From Candidatus Hodarchaeota archaeon (GTDB taxonomy: Archaea; Asgardarchaeota; Heimdallarchaeia; Hodarchaeales; Hodarchaeaceae): DNA of 13,476 nt. The DNA lies in assembly GCA_016839665.1 (NCBI GenBank), contig JAEOTU010000085.1, forward strand, positions 1 to 13,476, written 5' to 3'. A program made the translations under genes and the position numbers. The notes below the pieces were generated by a model. The model worked only from the letters and a program-made list of their open reading frames with translations. It ran no database searches and was not told the origin of the DNA. Below are positions 13,270 through 13,476 of the stretch, piece by piece; within the stretch, counting starts at the first letter, position 1, and each line of letters starts with the position of its first letter.

Positions 13270-13371
13270 AGCGGAGGGCGTGATTCGAACACGCGTTATA
13301 CAGCTTTGCAGGCTGCTCCTTAGCCAATAGGACTGGTAAGCCATGATTTATAGCCACTTTGGTACCTCCGC
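13270..13371 (-). tRNA. tRNA-Cys (GCA) with an intron-like insertion in the D arm
   Basis: On the minus strand, acceptor GCGGAGG (13365-13371) pairs with CCTCCGC (13271-13277). The T arm GCGTG-TTCGAAT-CACGC is perfect. The anticodon loop is CTGCAAA with anticodon GCA at 13307-13309, and the discriminator is U, as expected for tRNA-Cys. CCA is not encoded. Between A9 and the anticodon stem there are 46 bases instead of about 16, so about 30 are extra. Two removals give a plausible D arm. Removing 13321-13350 (30 bases, flanked by the repeat TGGCTA) leaves CCAAAGTGGCTAAGGA. Removing about 13332-13362 (31 bases) leaves CCTATTGGCTAAGGA, with three D-stem pairs. I found no clean bulge-helix-bulge, so the splice sites are unresolved. 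Confidence 0.9.
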
Positions 13372-13476
13372 ACATATAGGTTCAGTTACTTAAGTAAAAC
13401 CTTGTACAAATCAAATAACTCTTTGTACAAATCGAACTTAGGCTTTTAATAGCCTAATTTAAACTTTTTGATTGCT
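13372..13476. promoter_or_regulatory. Region upstream of tRNA-Cys with paired palindromes and a hairpin
   Basis: It contains two copies of TTGTACAAATC (13402-13412 and 13423-13433), each built on the palindrome TTGTACAA and set 21 bases apart, and a perfect 7-bp inverted repeat TTAGGCT/AGCCTAA (13438-13457). The TATA-like sequence for the tRNA is weak (about 13388-13400). No gene is visible before the window ends. Confidence 0.35.

Noticed and set aside
13321..13350. Reading the extra tRNA bases as a normal long variable arm
   Set aside because: The extra bases are in the D-arm segment, while the variable loop is a normal five bases (ATAAC).
1..13476. CRISPR arrays, insertion sequences or phage genes
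   Set aside because: No regularly spaced repeats, transposase, integrase or terminal inverted repeats were seen.

Overview
The window is AT-rich with tightly packed genes and archaeal-style signals: TATA-like boxes, oligo-T stops, and some GGAG/GGTGA ribosome sites beside TTG and GTG starts. The gene content points to an archaeon. A Ras/Rab-type small GTPase, an eIF2B-type protein, an archaeal-style ACT regulator, a tRNA-Cys without encoded CCA and with an intron-like insert, and a protease resembling eukaryotic site-1 protease together suggest an Asgard archaeon. This is inference from content, not a phylogenetic placement.

Layout. (1) 1-722 (+): the 3' part of a gene entering from the left edge, encoding an acidic, proline-rich tail and a small C-terminal domain. 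(2) 758-2144 (-): a two-gene operon for an ACT-domain regulator and a zinc-type adenylate kinase. (3) 2498-3301 (+): a DPM1-like family 2 glycosyltransferase behind a repeat- and hairpin-rich leader. (4) 3622-7546 (+): a probable three-gene operon with a small GTPase, a protein I do not recognise, and a large membrane-anchored subtilase. (5) 7627-8172 (-): dCTP deaminase, divergent from the next block. (6) 8332-11286 (+): an APH-like kinase, an RNase Z-like metallo-beta-lactamase protein and an eIF2B/MtnA-family protein. (7) 11358-13160 (-): a PIN-domain protein with a TPR-like helical region and a C-terminal beta domain. (8) 13270-13371 (-): a tRNA-Cys(GCA) gene carrying about 30 extra bases in its D arm.

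Functional links. The ACT protein and adenylate kinase are translationally close and probably co-transcribed. The GTPase, unknown protein and protease are co-oriented with short gaps or overlap, which makes a membrane- or surface-related module plausible but unproven. The kinase and metallo-beta-lactamase genes are 25 bases apart. The eIF2B-like gene lies downstream with its own gap and may be separately transcribed.

Most interesting items: the site-1-protease-like architecture with its GTPase and unknown-protein neighbours; the interrupted tRNA-Cys; the eIF2B/MtnA-family protein that lacks the catalytic cysteine of the isomerases; and structured leaders upstream of the glycosyltransferase and GTPase genes.
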